Shown here piece after piece: positions 42,597-50,850 of a stretch of 64,000 nt of DNA (position 1 is its first letter; each line of letters opens with the position of its first letter). Both the position numbers and the translations under genes were made by a program. Origin of the DNA: JASHUC01 sp963849095 (GTDB lineage: Bacteria; Pseudomonadota; Gammaproteobacteria; Steroidobacterales; Steroidobacteraceae); NCBI GenBank assembly GCA_963849095.1, contig CAWKGA010000008.1, forward strand, positions 310,001 through 374,000, read 5' to 3'. Below the pieces are notes generated by a model. The model made no database searches and had not been told where the DNA came from. It saw only the letters and a list, made by a program, of their open reading frames with translations.

Positions 42597-44118
42597 GCCG
42601 GGTTCCGAGCGTGCGCCCCGAGGGAGTATATTGCGGCGGCTTGCTCGCCGCCGCGCCGGACGACTGACTGCCGAGACGTATCCTTTGGCCGCTCACGCCC
42701 GCTCCCCCGCAAGCTCACGACTCATCGCGCTGATCGTCGCCTCCGCCATGTTCATGGCGGGACTCGACGCGTCGGTCGTCGTGGTCGCCATGCCCGACAT
42801 GGCGCGCACCTTCGCGGTGCGGCCCGTCGACCTCAACATCGGCATCACGATCTACATCCTCGCGCAGGCGGTGCTGCTCCCGAGCAGCGGCTGGATCGCG
42901 GACCGGTTCGGAGCGCGCAGGGTATTCGCGCTCGCGGTGGCGGGGTTCACGGCCGCTTCCATCCTCTGTGCGCTGAGCCGCACGCTCCCGCAGTTCATCG
43001 TGGCGCGCGTACTGCAGGGCGCCGCGGCGTCGCTCATGACCCCCATCGCGCGCATCGTCCTGCTCAAGTCCACGGAGAAGGAAGACCTCATCACGGTGAT
43101 GACCATCAGCACGGTGCCGATGCTGGTTGCGCCAACGCTCGGCCCCGCGGTCGGCGGCTTCATCACCACGTACCTGTCGTGGCCGTGGATCTTCCTGCTC
43201 AACGTGCCGGTCGGCGTCGCGGGAGTGCTGCTCGTCGTGCGCTTCATCCCGCCGCTCGAGGCCGGTGCGCGCCGGCCGTTCGATGTCGCGGGATTCACGC
43301 TCCTCGCCGTCGCATCGGGCGGCCTTCTCACCGGGCTCGACCTCATGAGCACGACCAGCGGCTCCTGGGCGGTCGGCGGCGCGCTCACTGCCGTCGGGAT
43401 GGTCTTCGGTGTGCTCGCCGTGCGCCACTTATCCCGACATTCCCACCCCGTGCTCTCCCTCGGAGCCGCGCGCATCCCGACATTCGTCGCGACGACGCTG
43501 AATGGCGGCGCTCTGGTGCGGATGCCGGTGCGGGCGCTGCCCTTCGTTTTGCCTCTCATGTTCGAGGTGGTGTTTGGCTACAGCGCCGTCTCCGCCGGCT
43601 TCCTGCTCCTTGCGATGAACGGCGGGGACCTGCTGCTCAAGTCGGTGACCACCCGCACGATCCGCCGCTTCGGTTTCCGGCCTGTATTGATCACGAGCGC
43701 GGCGCTCATGCTCGCCGCGATCTTCGCCTGCGTGGCGGTTTCCGCCATCACCTCCTACTGGGTGAGCTTCGCCATCCTGGCGGCGGCCGGCATGGCCCGT
43801 TCGCTGCTGTTCACGGGCACGAGCACGCTCGCCTTCGCCGACGTGCCGCACGAGGAGCTCGGGAGCGCGACGGTGCTGTGGAATCTCGTGCTGCAAACGA
43901 CGAACGCGGTCGCCGTGTCACTCGCCGCGATTCTGATGAACGTCACGTCCCTCGCGCTCGGCGAGCCCGTCGGGCACGTGACCTTGCGCAACTGCCAGGT
44001 CGCGCTCACCGTGATGGTGGTCCTCGGGGCTTTCTCGCTGTTCTCGTTCGCGCGGCTTCCGCGGCACGCGGGAGCGGTCGTGAGCGGCCACAGGGCGGGG
44101 CGCGCGGCGGGCCGCTGA
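42595..44118 (+). CDS. DHA2-family MFS drug efflux transporter
   Basis: Up to 507 residues with about 14 membrane segments, as in the EmrB/QacA (DHA2) group. MFMAGLDASVVVVAMPDMAR opens the first segment, GWIADRFGARRVFALAVAGF is the loop 2-3 motif and PTLGPAVGGFITTYLSWPWI is the DHA motif C. It likely exports hydrophobic drugs or aromatic acids by proton antiport. The ATG at 42595 overlaps the divergent glpD start. A later start (TTG near 42634 or 42679) would leave room for promoters and still precede the first membrane segment. Confidence 0.88.
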   Translation: MPGSERAPRGSILRRLARRRAGRLTAETYPLAAHARSPASSRLIALIVASAMFMAGLDASVVVVAMPDMARTFAVRPVDLNIGITIYILAQAVLLPSSGWIADRFGARRVFALAVAGFTAASILCALSRTLPQFIVARVLQGAAASLMTPIARIVLLKSTEKEDLITVMTISTVPMLVAPTLGPAVGGFITTYLSWPWIFLLNVPVGVAGVLLVVRFIPPLEAGARRPFDVAGFTLLAVASGGLLTGLDLMSTTSGSWAVGGALTAVGMVFGVLAVRHLSRHSHPVLSLGAARIPTFVATTLNGGALVRMPVRALPFVLPLMFEVVFGYSAVSAGFLLLAMNGGDLLLKSVTTRTIRRFGFRPVLITSAALMLAAIFACVAVSAITSYWVSFAILAAAGMARSLLFTGTSTLAFADVPHEELGSATVLWNLVLQTTNAVAVSLAAILMNVTSLALGEPVGHVTLRNCQVALTVMVVLGAFSLFSFARLPRHAGAVVSGHRAGRAAGR

Positions 44119-44136
44119 GCGCGCCCGGCGGGCGGC

Positions 44137-44475
44137 TCACCGTCCGAACACCCCCACGCGCCGCAGGAGCCACAGCGCGAAGAGCGTCGAGCACACCCAG
44201 CCCGCCGGAGACACGAGGGCGCCGCCGAGGTCCGGCAGCCATCTCTCCATGCGGGCGGTCAGGGCGAAGGAGCCCTCCAAGGCGTATGGACTCAGTGCGA
44301 CCGCGCAGGCCGCGGCGAGCAGCCACGACCCGAAGCGCCGGAGAGTTCGCCGGCGCTGCACGACGCGCACGCGGGATGCCACTCGCTCAGCGAAATCCTC
44401 CGCAGGCAGCGCATGCCGTGCCTCGTCGAAGAGGCGAGTCAGTTCGTCGTCCCAGCGTTCCTGCATGGCGCTCAC
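44137..44475 (-). CDS. Small membrane protein, probable anti-sigma or sigma-associated factor
   Basis: A 112-residue protein. A polar N-terminus (RWDDELTRLFDEARHALPAE) is followed by membrane segments around residues 48-65 and 88-105. The ATG overlaps the stop of the ECF sigma gene by 4 nt. Small membrane proteins encoded directly after ECF sigma genes are commonly anti-sigma factors, so this is inferred. It lacks the HxxxCxxC zinc motif of the ZAS family. Confidence 0.65.
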   Translation of the reverse strand: MSAMQERWDDELTRLFDEARHALPAEDFAERVASRVRVVQRRRTLRRFGSWLLAAACAVALSPYALEGSFALTARMERWLPDLGGALVSPAGWVCSTLFALWLLRRVGVFGR

Positions 44476-45035
44476 CCGTATGCCCGCAGCAGCTCTCGCA
44501 GCCGAGCCGCGCCGCGCGTGATGTGCGACTTCACCGTGCCGAGCGGCAGGGTCGTCGCTTCGCTGATCTCCCGATGGCTCATGCGCTCACCGTATGCGAG
44601 GACGATGCAAAGTCGCACGTCGGGCGGGAGCAGCGCCAGTGCCCGATCGAGGTCCAACTGCTCGGCAGTCGTGGGCTCGCCTGCCAGCCGGTCCGCCACC
44701 TCGTGCAACGCGCCATCCGCGGTCGGTCTCTCCCGTCCGCCTCGAGCCCGGATGTGCTGCAGCCACACGTTGACGGCGACTCTTCGCAGCCAGCTTCCGA
44801 AAGCGGCCGGCGCCCTGAGGGTGCGTATCGTGCGCCAGCCCTGAACGAATGCCTGCTGCGCGAGATCGTCGGCCAGGGCGGGATCCCGGGACAGCCGCCG
44901 CAGCAGCTCACGAATCTGCGAATGCCGGCGGCGGACGAGCTCGCCGTACGCATCGTCGTCTCCGGCGATCGCCAGCGCCGCAACGAGTGCCTCGGCTGCC
45001 GCGCTCAACCGGTCGCGCGGCAGTCCACCGGTCAC
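44472..45035 (-). CDS. ECF-type RNA polymerase sigma factor
   Basis: A 187-residue sigma70-family protein. Region 2 is RLSRDPALADDLAQQAFVQG with WRTIRTLRAPAAFGSWLRRV. Region 4 is LPPDVRLCIVLAYGERMSHR followed by EISEATTLPLGTVKSHITRG, a clear helix-turn-helix. The GTG at 45035 overlaps the upstream gene's TGA (GTGA); longer extensions lack sigma features. It probably directs RNA polymerase to a small regulon including its own operon. Confidence 0.9.
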   Translation of the reverse strand: MTGGLPRDRLSAAAEALVAALAIAGDDDAYGELVRRRHSQIRELLRRLSRDPALADDLAQQAFVQGWRTIRTLRAPAAFGSWLRRVAVNVWLQHIRARGGRERPTADGALHEVADRLAGEPTTAEQLDLDRALALLPPDVRLCIVLAYGERMSHREISEATTLPLGTVKSHITRGAARLRELLRAYG

Positions 45036-45469
45036 GCCGTGCGGTCCGGCGAGCGCTCGGGCGGCGGGTATCGCTTGAGCGCACGCACGGACAGCAGCAG
45101 CCCGATGCCGACGCACATGACAAAGGCGCCGAATGCCAGTATCGGGTATTCCGCGACGGGGAATTGCATGTCTCCCACCCATAGACCCGCCAGGAAGATA
45201 CCGATGCCCGCGGCGATCGTGATGATGCCGCCGATGTGCAGGTAGGGCCGCAGATCCTGCGGATTGTCCGCCTGCGGCTGGGTGTACTGGCCCAGCAGCT
45301 TTTGGACGATCGCCGGGTCCAGATTCTGCCCGTGCTCGATGGCCGTTCTGAGTGCGTCCATCTCGAGCCGCTTCTTGCGGTAGTCGTAGGCCATGCCGGC
45401 GACTGCCATGATGGCGATGAATACCCAGAACGCGATGAATGCCAAGGTACTGCCGGGGCCCATGTGCAT
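45032..45469 (-). CDS. DUF6249-like two-segment membrane protein
   Basis: A 145-residue protein with a membrane segment near residues 8-28 (LAFIAFWVFIAIMAVAGMAY), a soluble stretch with RKKRLEMDALRTAIEHGQ, and two further hydrophobic stretches near 78-97 and 108-128. This architecture, with a charged loop and paired C-terminal helices, fits the DUF6249 family often found upstream of ECF sigma genes. It overlaps the sigma gene by 4 nt, so it may sense envelope or membrane state. The function is unknown. Confidence 0.8.
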   Translation of the reverse strand: MHMGPGSTLAFIAFWVFIAIMAVAGMAYDYRKKRLEMDALRTAIEHGQNLDPAIVQKLLGQYTQPQADNPQDLRPYLHIGGIITIAAGIGIFLAGLWVGDMQFPVAEYPILAFGAFVMCVGIGLLLSVRALKRYPPPERSPDRTA

Positions 45470-45573
45470 CTCTCCTGTTGAGGTTCGTGCAATCCCGATG
45501 GTAGAGATGCGCGCGAGATGCGGATTGGATGCACTGGGCCCGGTCGCCTACCGGCCGGCGGCCGGGCTCGAGG

Positions 45574-46254
45574 CTACTTGCTCTCCTTCGCCACGAGCCA
45601 CTTCACCAGCTCGATCGTCTGGTCGTACCCCCCCGCGGAGGTCACGGTGAGCCGGTATTTCCCGTTGACGACGATCGTCGGCGTCGAATCCACCATCGCC
45701 GCCGCCATGAACGCGTCGGCGCGCCGCATGTCCAGGCTGACCGTGAACGAGTTGGCGGCGGCGAGGAACTGCTCCTTGCTGATCCCGGCCGCGCGATGAT
45801 AGAAGCTCGCGATGTCGTCGATGTCGGGCGCCGGGCTCTTCAGCCGCCCGCTCGCCAGATCGAACACCGCGAGCTCCCCCGTCTTCCACACGGCGTTGAA
45901 CATGGCGTCGTGGGTCTTCGCGGAGATCCCGAGCGCCTTGGCGGTGTAATACGCACGCTGGAACACCGGCCAGTCCTCATTCGGGTTGAATGACGCCGAG
46001 ACATAGTCCATCTCGGCGTTCGACGGCAGGCTCTGCCGGAGCCGATCGGCGACGGGGTAAAACTGATTGCACGCCGGACAGGCGTAGGAGAACACCTCCG
46101 TCACCTCCACCTTGCCGGGAGCCACGTTGGTCGGCTGCGGTGGCTGGACGAGGAAATAGTTCTGGCCTTCCTGCCAGGGCGTCGCGGCCTGTGCTCCAGC
46201 CGGCACGGCGAACGGCAATAGCAGGGCGAGCAAGCTCCAGGAATGTCTTTGCAT
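45574..46254 (-). CDS. dsbA: Thiol:disulfide interchange protein DsbA/DsbL
   Basis: A 226-residue periplasmic oxidoreductase. Residues 1-23 form a signal peptide ending AGAQA. The active site is SYACPACNQF (CPAC) and the cis-Pro loop is DSTPTIVVNGKYRLT. It introduces disulfide bonds into exported proteins. It is a single gene with about 100 nt on each side and no dsbB nearby. Confidence 0.94.
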   Translation of the reverse strand: MQRHSWSLLALLLPFAVPAGAQAATPWQEGQNYFLVQPPQPTNVAPGKVEVTEVFSYACPACNQFYPVADRLRQSLPSNAEMDYVSASFNPNEDWPVFQRAYYTAKALGISAKTHDAMFNAVWKTGELAVFDLASGRLKSPAPDIDDIASFYHRAAGISKEQFLAAANSFTVSLDMRRADAFMAAAMVDSTPTIVVNGKYRLTVTSAGGYDQTIELVKWLVAKESK

Positions 46255-46354
46255 GTGCGCTCCAACTCGATCGGGGCCCCGCGCATCATACCCGTGACCT
46301 GCGCGTGATGGCGGACGGACTAGTCCGCAAGGCTCGCTCGATGCCGCGATGTCC

Positions 46355-46798
46355 TCAATGGATCTTGATGAAGCGGCCGGTCATCGGGCAGCGCGCCGGC
46401 TCCGGGAGTGAGAGCAGGCACAGGCGCGGGGGTGGGAAGAAGTGCAGGCAGCTCCGCGGATCGGTGTCGCAAAGCCGTCCTAGCGCGCGCGGGCTGCGAA
46501 ATTCGGCAGGGGGCCGCGCCCAAGCGACTGCCGTTCGGACGGAGGGGAGCGAGCGGCCCGCCGGGGCCCAAGTGGATGCCGGCCGCAGTCCTGGCTCGGA
46601 TTTTCGTGTGGGTCGAGGTGCAGGCCGTGGAGCCTGTCCTGGCGACGACACGCGGGCGTTCCAGTCGAGTCCCCGGAGAGTCCGGTCGTAGAACTCGCAG
46701 GTGACGACGGAGACCGGAGCATCGTATTGCCGGAGTGCCTGGCAGGGTGGTACGGACGGCGTACCGACCGCAAGAAGCAGTGAGATCAGGATGTTCAT
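46355..46798 (-). CDS. Hypothetical protein, possibly secreted
   Basis: A frame of 147 residues. The N-terminus MNILISLLLAVGTPSVPPC looks like a short signal peptide, and six or more Cys follow. The middle is Pro/Arg-rich, which can arise by chance in GC-rich DNA, so the gene may be spurious or frame-interrupted after about residue 50. No family was recognised. It is listed because no better explanation of this 450-nt stretch was found. Confidence 0.3.
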   Translation of the reverse strand: MNILISLLLAVGTPSVPPCQALRQYDAPVSVVTCEFYDRTLRGLDWNARVSSPGQAPRPAPRPTRKSEPGLRPASTWAPAGRSLPSVRTAVAWARPPAEFRSPRALGRLCDTDPRSCLHFFPPPRLCLLSLPEPARCPMTGRFIKIH

Positions 46799-46857
46799 AT
46801 CCTGCACGACATAAACGCACACGGAGGGCGGCTCGGGTCAACTCGGCTGACTGCCTC

Positions 46858-46879
46858 ATGCTGTACGAATAGACAGCAT
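46858..46879. repeat. Inverted repeat (7-bp arms)
   Basis: ATGCTGT (46858-46864) and ACAGCAT (46873-46879) flank an 8-nt spacer. It lies about 60 nt upstream of the hypothetical gene on the minus strand and downstream of the BNR-repeat gene. It may be an operator or part of the terminator region. Confidence 0.35.
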
Positions 46880-46904
46880 CAGGGCGGTATCCCGCGGCCG
46901 CGGC

Positions 46905-46922
46905 TGGGCCGGAACCGGCCCA
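46905..46922 (-). terminator. Hairpin after the BNR-repeat gene
   Basis: TGGGCCGG and CCGGCCCA are perfect 8-bp arms with an AA loop, three nt beyond the stop codon of the minus-strand BNR gene (46926). There is no T-tract. A two-base loop is tight, so the real stem may open by one or two pairs. Confidence 0.45.
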
Positions 46923-46925
46923 AGA

Positions 46926-47873
46926 TCAGTAGACGAAAACACTGCTCGGTGGTGGCAGACCCTGATCGCGCCGTGACCAGGTGCGACCGCCGTCCTGCGA
47001 GAGGAACAGATCCCCCGCCCGATCAGCGACTGCGACCGCCAAGCCGCGTGCAGCGATGTTGCCCGTGTCGGCGATGCCGTCGATCCAGCGCGGCAGCCCT
47101 CCGCCGACTGGCAATAGCGGTCCCTCACGATCTGCGGGTCGGCGATAGACTGCGCCCTGTCGCGCGAAGTGATCGGAAGACGCCGCTACGAGGATGTCGT
47201 CGCCAGCGAATGCAACTGCAGAGCAGTACGGGGCATGGAGGCCGTCGTGCTCCGTGGTCCACGTTTTGCCACCGTCTCGGCTGATGCCGAGCCCAATTGC
47301 AGCCGCCGCGATGACGATCTCAGGACGCGTCGGATGAGCGCAGACCTGGTGGACGTCACTATCGATCTCGATAGTCGGTTGCCACGTGGCACCACCGTCG
47401 GTCGATCGCGGAATGCCGCCGACGTGCACGTTGGCGAACAGCGCGGCGTGGTTGCACGTAGCGGTCATTGAGCGGATACCGAGCGGAGGACCCACGAGGC
47501 GACCGTCGACGAGAGCCGTGCCGGCGTACCACCGGTCTCGCCCGGGCACGCTGTCGAAACCTATGAGGCGCTCGAGACTCGAGTCCGCGCCAACGCGCAT
47601 CACGTCCGCTTCGCTCTCGGCTCCGACATAGATCGTGGTGCCGACCGCTACACAACACGTGAGTTCGAGCTCGCTCGTTGCGATCGTGCTCCATATGCCC
47701 TCGCGCGTTCGTCGGCACAGCGATTTGCCACCGACGATGGCGAGAGCATTGCCGGTGCCATCGGTCGCGAGACCTGTCACCGACTGACCCGGCCATTCCT
47801 CGTGGAAGGTATCGTCCGCAAAGGCGAACAGTCCGTTGCGCCAGGTTGACACCAGTACGGTGGGCATTGGCAT
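46926..47873 (-). CDS. BNR/Asp-box repeat beta-propeller protein
   Basis: A 315-residue protein with three Asp-box repeats, STDGGATW, SRDGGKTW and SQDGGRTW, spaced as in sialidase-like or VPS10-type propellers. The first residues, MPTVLVSTWRNGLFAFADD, start a blade directly. There is no signal peptide, so it is probably cytoplasmic. No catalytic residues of sialidases were recognised. It lies 8 nt downstream of a cupin gene. The function is unknown; a sensor or binding role is a guess. Confidence 0.85.
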   Translation of the reverse strand: MPMPTVLVSTWRNGLFAFADDTFHEEWPGQSVTGLATDGTGNALAIVGGKSLCRRTREGIWSTIATSELELTCCVAVGTTIYVGAESEADVMRVGADSSLERLIGFDSVPGRDRWYAGTALVDGRLVGPPLGIRSMTATCNHAALFANVHVGGIPRSTDGGATWQPTIEIDSDVHQVCAHPTRPEIVIAAAAIGLGISRDGGKTWTTEHDGLHAPYCSAVAFAGDDILVAASSDHFARQGAVYRRPADREGPLLPVGGGLPRWIDGIADTGNIAARGLAVAVADRAGDLFLSQDGGRTWSRRDQGLPPPSSVFVY

Positions 47874-47881
47874 CGGTTCAG

Positions 47882-48286
47882 CTACGGCTTCGCGCTGCTA
47901 TCGCGTCTGGCGTGAGCCTGCAGCGGACGATGATCCCCGTTCGGGCCGGGCGTGATATGCAGCAATCGAGTGGGTTCCTCGAGATGTACCCGATGCCATT
48001 CCCCCTTCGGAATGATGCATGCCTCACCTGGCCTCAGCTCGAGAGGATCGCTTGGCGAGGAGTCGACGGTGACGGACACTCGCCCGGAGAGCACAAAGAT
48101 GAGCTCGTCACCGTCCGGGTGCAGCTCACCATTGTGGGGCGGATCACGCCTCATGTCCGCGACACCGACCAAAAGTCCATCGGGGTGCGCGGGCGGGCCC
48201 CGCCGATTTGCAATCGTTGCCATTCGTAGATCGCGACTGATCGCGATGGAATGCCGCGACATATCGATACGCTCAATCGCGCTCAT
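47882..48286 (-). CDS. Cupin-domain protein
   Basis: A 134-residue single-domain cupin. Motif 1 is HNGELHPDGDELIFVLSGRV and motif 2 is GEACIIPKGEWHRVH, with metal-binding His and Glu residues in both. It may be a small binding protein or an isomerase/dioxygenase. It is 21 nt downstream of the AraC regulator gene and upstream of the BNR gene, so the three probably form an operon. Confidence 0.88.
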   Translation of the reverse strand: MSAIERIDMSRHSIAISRDLRMATIANRRGPPAHPDGLLVGVADMRRDPPHNGELHPDGDELIFVLSGRVSVTVDSSPSDPLELRPGEACIIPKGEWHRVHLEEPTRLLHITPGPNGDHRPLQAHARRDSSAKP

Positions 48287-48307
48287 TCATCCCTCCCCCA
48301 ACGAGCC

Positions 48308-49160
48308 TCATTGTCCCAAGGCTGCGAGCTCGTAGTCTTGTACGAATGGGAACTCGTCGGCGATCCACTCCTTCGGCGTACATCCGGCGAGCGCCCGCCA
48401 CTCCCGCGTCATGTGGGGCTGATCGTGATAGCCGGCCCCGGCTGCAATGTCCGCTAGCGTGCCGCGCTCGCGCCTCACGAGCGCGCAGGCTTTCTCGAAT
48501 CGGGCGATGCGTGCCAGCGTCCTCGGCGTCACCCCGATCTCCACGCTGAATCGCCCACTCAAGTGGCGCCGACTCCAGCCGATTTCGCGAGCCAGATCTT
48601 CGATACGAGTGGTCCCGGCATCCGTCGCGAGCTTGCGCCAGGCCCATTGCAGCTCGCCCGCCGTGTCGTCCCGCCTCAGGCCTCTTGCGAGGACTTCATC
48701 GAGGATGTCGAAGCGGGATGACCACGTCTTCGCTTCGCGCAGACGGCTCTGCAGCTCCGCGTGAACACGCACTCCCATCAAGTCTTCCAATTGCAGGATT
48801 TGACCGGCGAGCACACCCGCAGGTGCACCGAGTAGCGCGCGCGTGCCAAGTGGCTTCAACACCAAATGCAGTCCTGCGGCCTCACCGTAGCCCTCGACGA
48901 CGCTCGCATGGTCGTGTAGCCCCGCGACAAACGAGGTGAATGATCCAACGCCCTCAATGCGAAAGGGCTCACCCAGTCCGACCATGAGGGTGACGTGGCG
49001 CGACGGCAGCCCGCGCGTTCAACCTGATTGAGGTGCTGTCGATGCGGAAGCCTCCGTAGCGTGCGATGAAGGGCCGCAGACATGGGGCAGGCAGGCGCTG
49101 CGCGGTGTCAACGGATACCCCGCTTGTGGCTCTTGCTCGAACGAGAGAGGATGGGGCCAT
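48308..49160 (-). CDS. AraC-family transcriptional regulator, frameshifted in its N-terminal domain
   Basis: The frame from 48985 down encodes 225 residues with the AraC/XylS DNA-binding domain: RIEDLAREIGWSRRHLSGRF, LADIAAGAGYHDQPHMTREW and GCTPKEW. The family's N-terminal part, CLRPFIARYGGFRIDSTSIR, is in another frame that starts at ATG 49160. The block GLPSRHVTLMVGLGEPF spans the junction. Removing one base near 49013 joins them to give about 283 residues, the normal family length. If the frameshift is real the effector domain is lost, although an ATG at 48985 could still produce the DNA-binding half. Cupin and BNR genes follow. Confidence 0.8.
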
Positions 49161-49226
49161 ACGCGGAGAGTCTGCACCCGCTACGGCGCGGGAGCAAAAC
49201 GGGACTGCCGCACACGGAGGCAACCG

Positions 49227-50141
49227 ATGGCGAGAGTCGCCTTCGTCGGGATCGGCAAGATGGGATTCGCCATGGCGGGCCGGTTGCTCGCAGCCGGACA
49301 CGAGCTGACGGTCTTCAACCGGACGGTCGCCAAGGCCGAGCCGCTCGTGCGACTCGGTGCCCGGTCCACCGCGAGTCCGCGGGAAGCCTGCGATGGAGCC
49401 GAGGCGGTCTTCTCGATGACGGCGGACGATGCATCCTCCCGTTCCGTGTGGCTCGGGCCGGAGGGGATTCTCGCGGCGAGCGTGGTGCCGGGGCGGCTCG
49501 CCATCGAATGCTCCACGCTCTCGTATGACTGGGTGATGGAGCTCGCGGGCGAGGCGGCCGCGCGGGGCCTGCGCTACATCGATGCGCCCGTGACGGGACT
49601 GCCGGACGATGCGGCAAGCGGGGCGCTGACACTTCTCGTCGGTGCGGGAACCGATGATCTGCAGGCGGCTCGCAGTCTGCTTGGCGCCGTCTCGCGGAGC
49701 GTGATCCACTTCGGCCCGGCCGGCGCGGGCACGGCCTACAAGCTGATCATCAACCTGATGGGCGCCGTGCAGATCGCCTCGGCGGCGGAGGGACTCGCGC
49801 TCGCGGAGCGAGCCGGCCTCGACCTGAGGGTCGTGGTGGACGCCATCGCAGCGAGCCAGGCCGCGAGTCCGCAGGTTGTCCGCAATACGCGCCGCATGCG
49901 GGATGATGACCACCATCGCGACGTGGTCTTCACGCCCGCGTTGCGGCTGAAGGACGTTGAATATGCGCTGAGTCTCGCCGGGAAGCTCGGGCTCGGCGCG
50001 CCATTCGGCGAGCTCGCGGCGGACACGCTGCGCTGGCTGTGCGATCTCGGGTCCCACGATGCCGCCAAGGTGAACGAGAGCAAAGTCATCGATGTCGCCC
50101 GCAGGCGGCGCACGGCCGTGATTGAACTTAAGTCCCCCTAG
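49227..50141 (+). CDS. Beta-hydroxyacid dehydrogenase (3-hydroxyisobutyrate dehydrogenase family)
   Basis: A 304-residue NAD(P)-binding enzyme. The Rossmann motif is VAFVGIGKMGFAMAGRLLAA, the substrate loop is YIDAPVTGLPDDAASGALTL, and the catalytic Lys is in GTAYKLIINLMGAVQIA. The family includes 3-hydroxyisobutyrate, tartronate semialdehyde and related dehydrogenases; the substrate cannot be chosen. A gap of 66 nt separates it from the divergent AraC regulator, which may control it. Confidence 0.9.
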   Translation: MARVAFVGIGKMGFAMAGRLLAAGHELTVFNRTVAKAEPLVRLGARSTASPREACDGAEAVFSMTADDASSRSVWLGPEGILAASVVPGRLAIECSTLSYDWVMELAGEAAARGLRYIDAPVTGLPDDAASGALTLLVGAGTDDLQAARSLLGAVSRSVIHFGPAGAGTAYKLIINLMGAVQIASAAEGLALAERAGLDLRVVVDAIAASQAASPQVVRNTRRMRDDDHHRDVVFTPALRLKDVEYALSLAGKLGLGAPFGELAADTLRWLCDLGSHDAAKVNESKVIDVARRRRTAVIELKSP

Positions 50142-50275
50142 GATGGCGGAATGACCGTGCCGCGGGCGCACGAGCGCCACAGTGGGGCACGCTCCCGCTA
50201 GAATGGTGCGTTGCAGGGGATCGGCTCGGACAGAAGATCACGCCAGTGTCGAATTGGACGAATAGCCAACGAGCG

Positions 50276-50731
50276 ATGTCGGAGGGCGAGCGGCGCAGGG
50301 GAGCGGACCGCCGGAGGCGCACGCTGCGCTCGCTGCTCACCGGCAATTTCAATCCGCGTCGACGTGGGCCTCGGCGAGTGCGGGACGGCAGCCTTTCCTC
50401 CACGGACTGGCACGAGCCGCAGTGGCTGGCGGTCGCGCTCGCGATCCTGCTCCTGTCGGTGACGGACGCGGTGCTCACGCTGACGCTGGTCCAGCATGGA
50501 GCGCTCGAAGCCAATCCCTTGATGGCGGTGTTCCTCTCGGCAGGCCCCGATCTTTTCGTCGCCTTCAAGCTCGCGATGACGGCAGGGGGGGTCGTGCTTC
50601 TCACCCTCGTCGCCAAGGTACGGGCGTTCGGCCGTCTCCCGGTGAGTGTCGTTCTCTACACGGTGCTCGCCGCCTACGCCGCACTGATTGCCTACGAAGT
50701 GTGGCTATTGCGAACTATCGCAAACTCCTGA
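50276..50731 (+). CDS. DUF5658-like integral membrane protein
   Basis: A 151-residue protein. The Arg-rich N-terminus MSEGERRRGADRRRRTLRSL is followed by three or four membrane segments (about 55-77, 88-117, 125-147). The motif DAVLTLTLVQHGALEANPLM fits the DUF5658 family. The ATG at 50276 gives the family-like N-terminus; GTG at 50246 would add ten residues. TAGAAT at 50199-50204 may be a -10 box. The function is unknown. Confidence 0.75.
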   Translation: MSEGERRRGADRRRRTLRSLLTGNFNPRRRGPRRVRDGSLSSTDWHEPQWLAVALAILLLSVTDAVLTLTLVQHGALEANPLMAVFLSAGPDLFVAFKLAMTAGGVVLLTLVAKVRAFGRLPVSVVLYTVLAAYAALIAYEVWLLRTIANS

Positions 50732-50850
50732 CATTTCCTCGCGGCCCGGCTTCCGTTAAACTGCCCCGCGCCGCTTGCGAATTCCCCTAAAGGGCCCGGA
50801 CGAGCGACTGCACGCGCAGCCGCGTCTGGGCCGCATCGAATGCTGTCCGC
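50732..50850 (+). promoter_or_regulatory. Probable promoter region of the 2-oxoglutarate dehydrogenase operon
   Basis: TTTCCT and TAAACT, separated by 17 nt, could form a weak -35/-10 pair about 90 nt before the sucA ATG. CCCCTAAAGGGC also lies in the gap. No regulator site was recognised. Confidence 0.35.
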
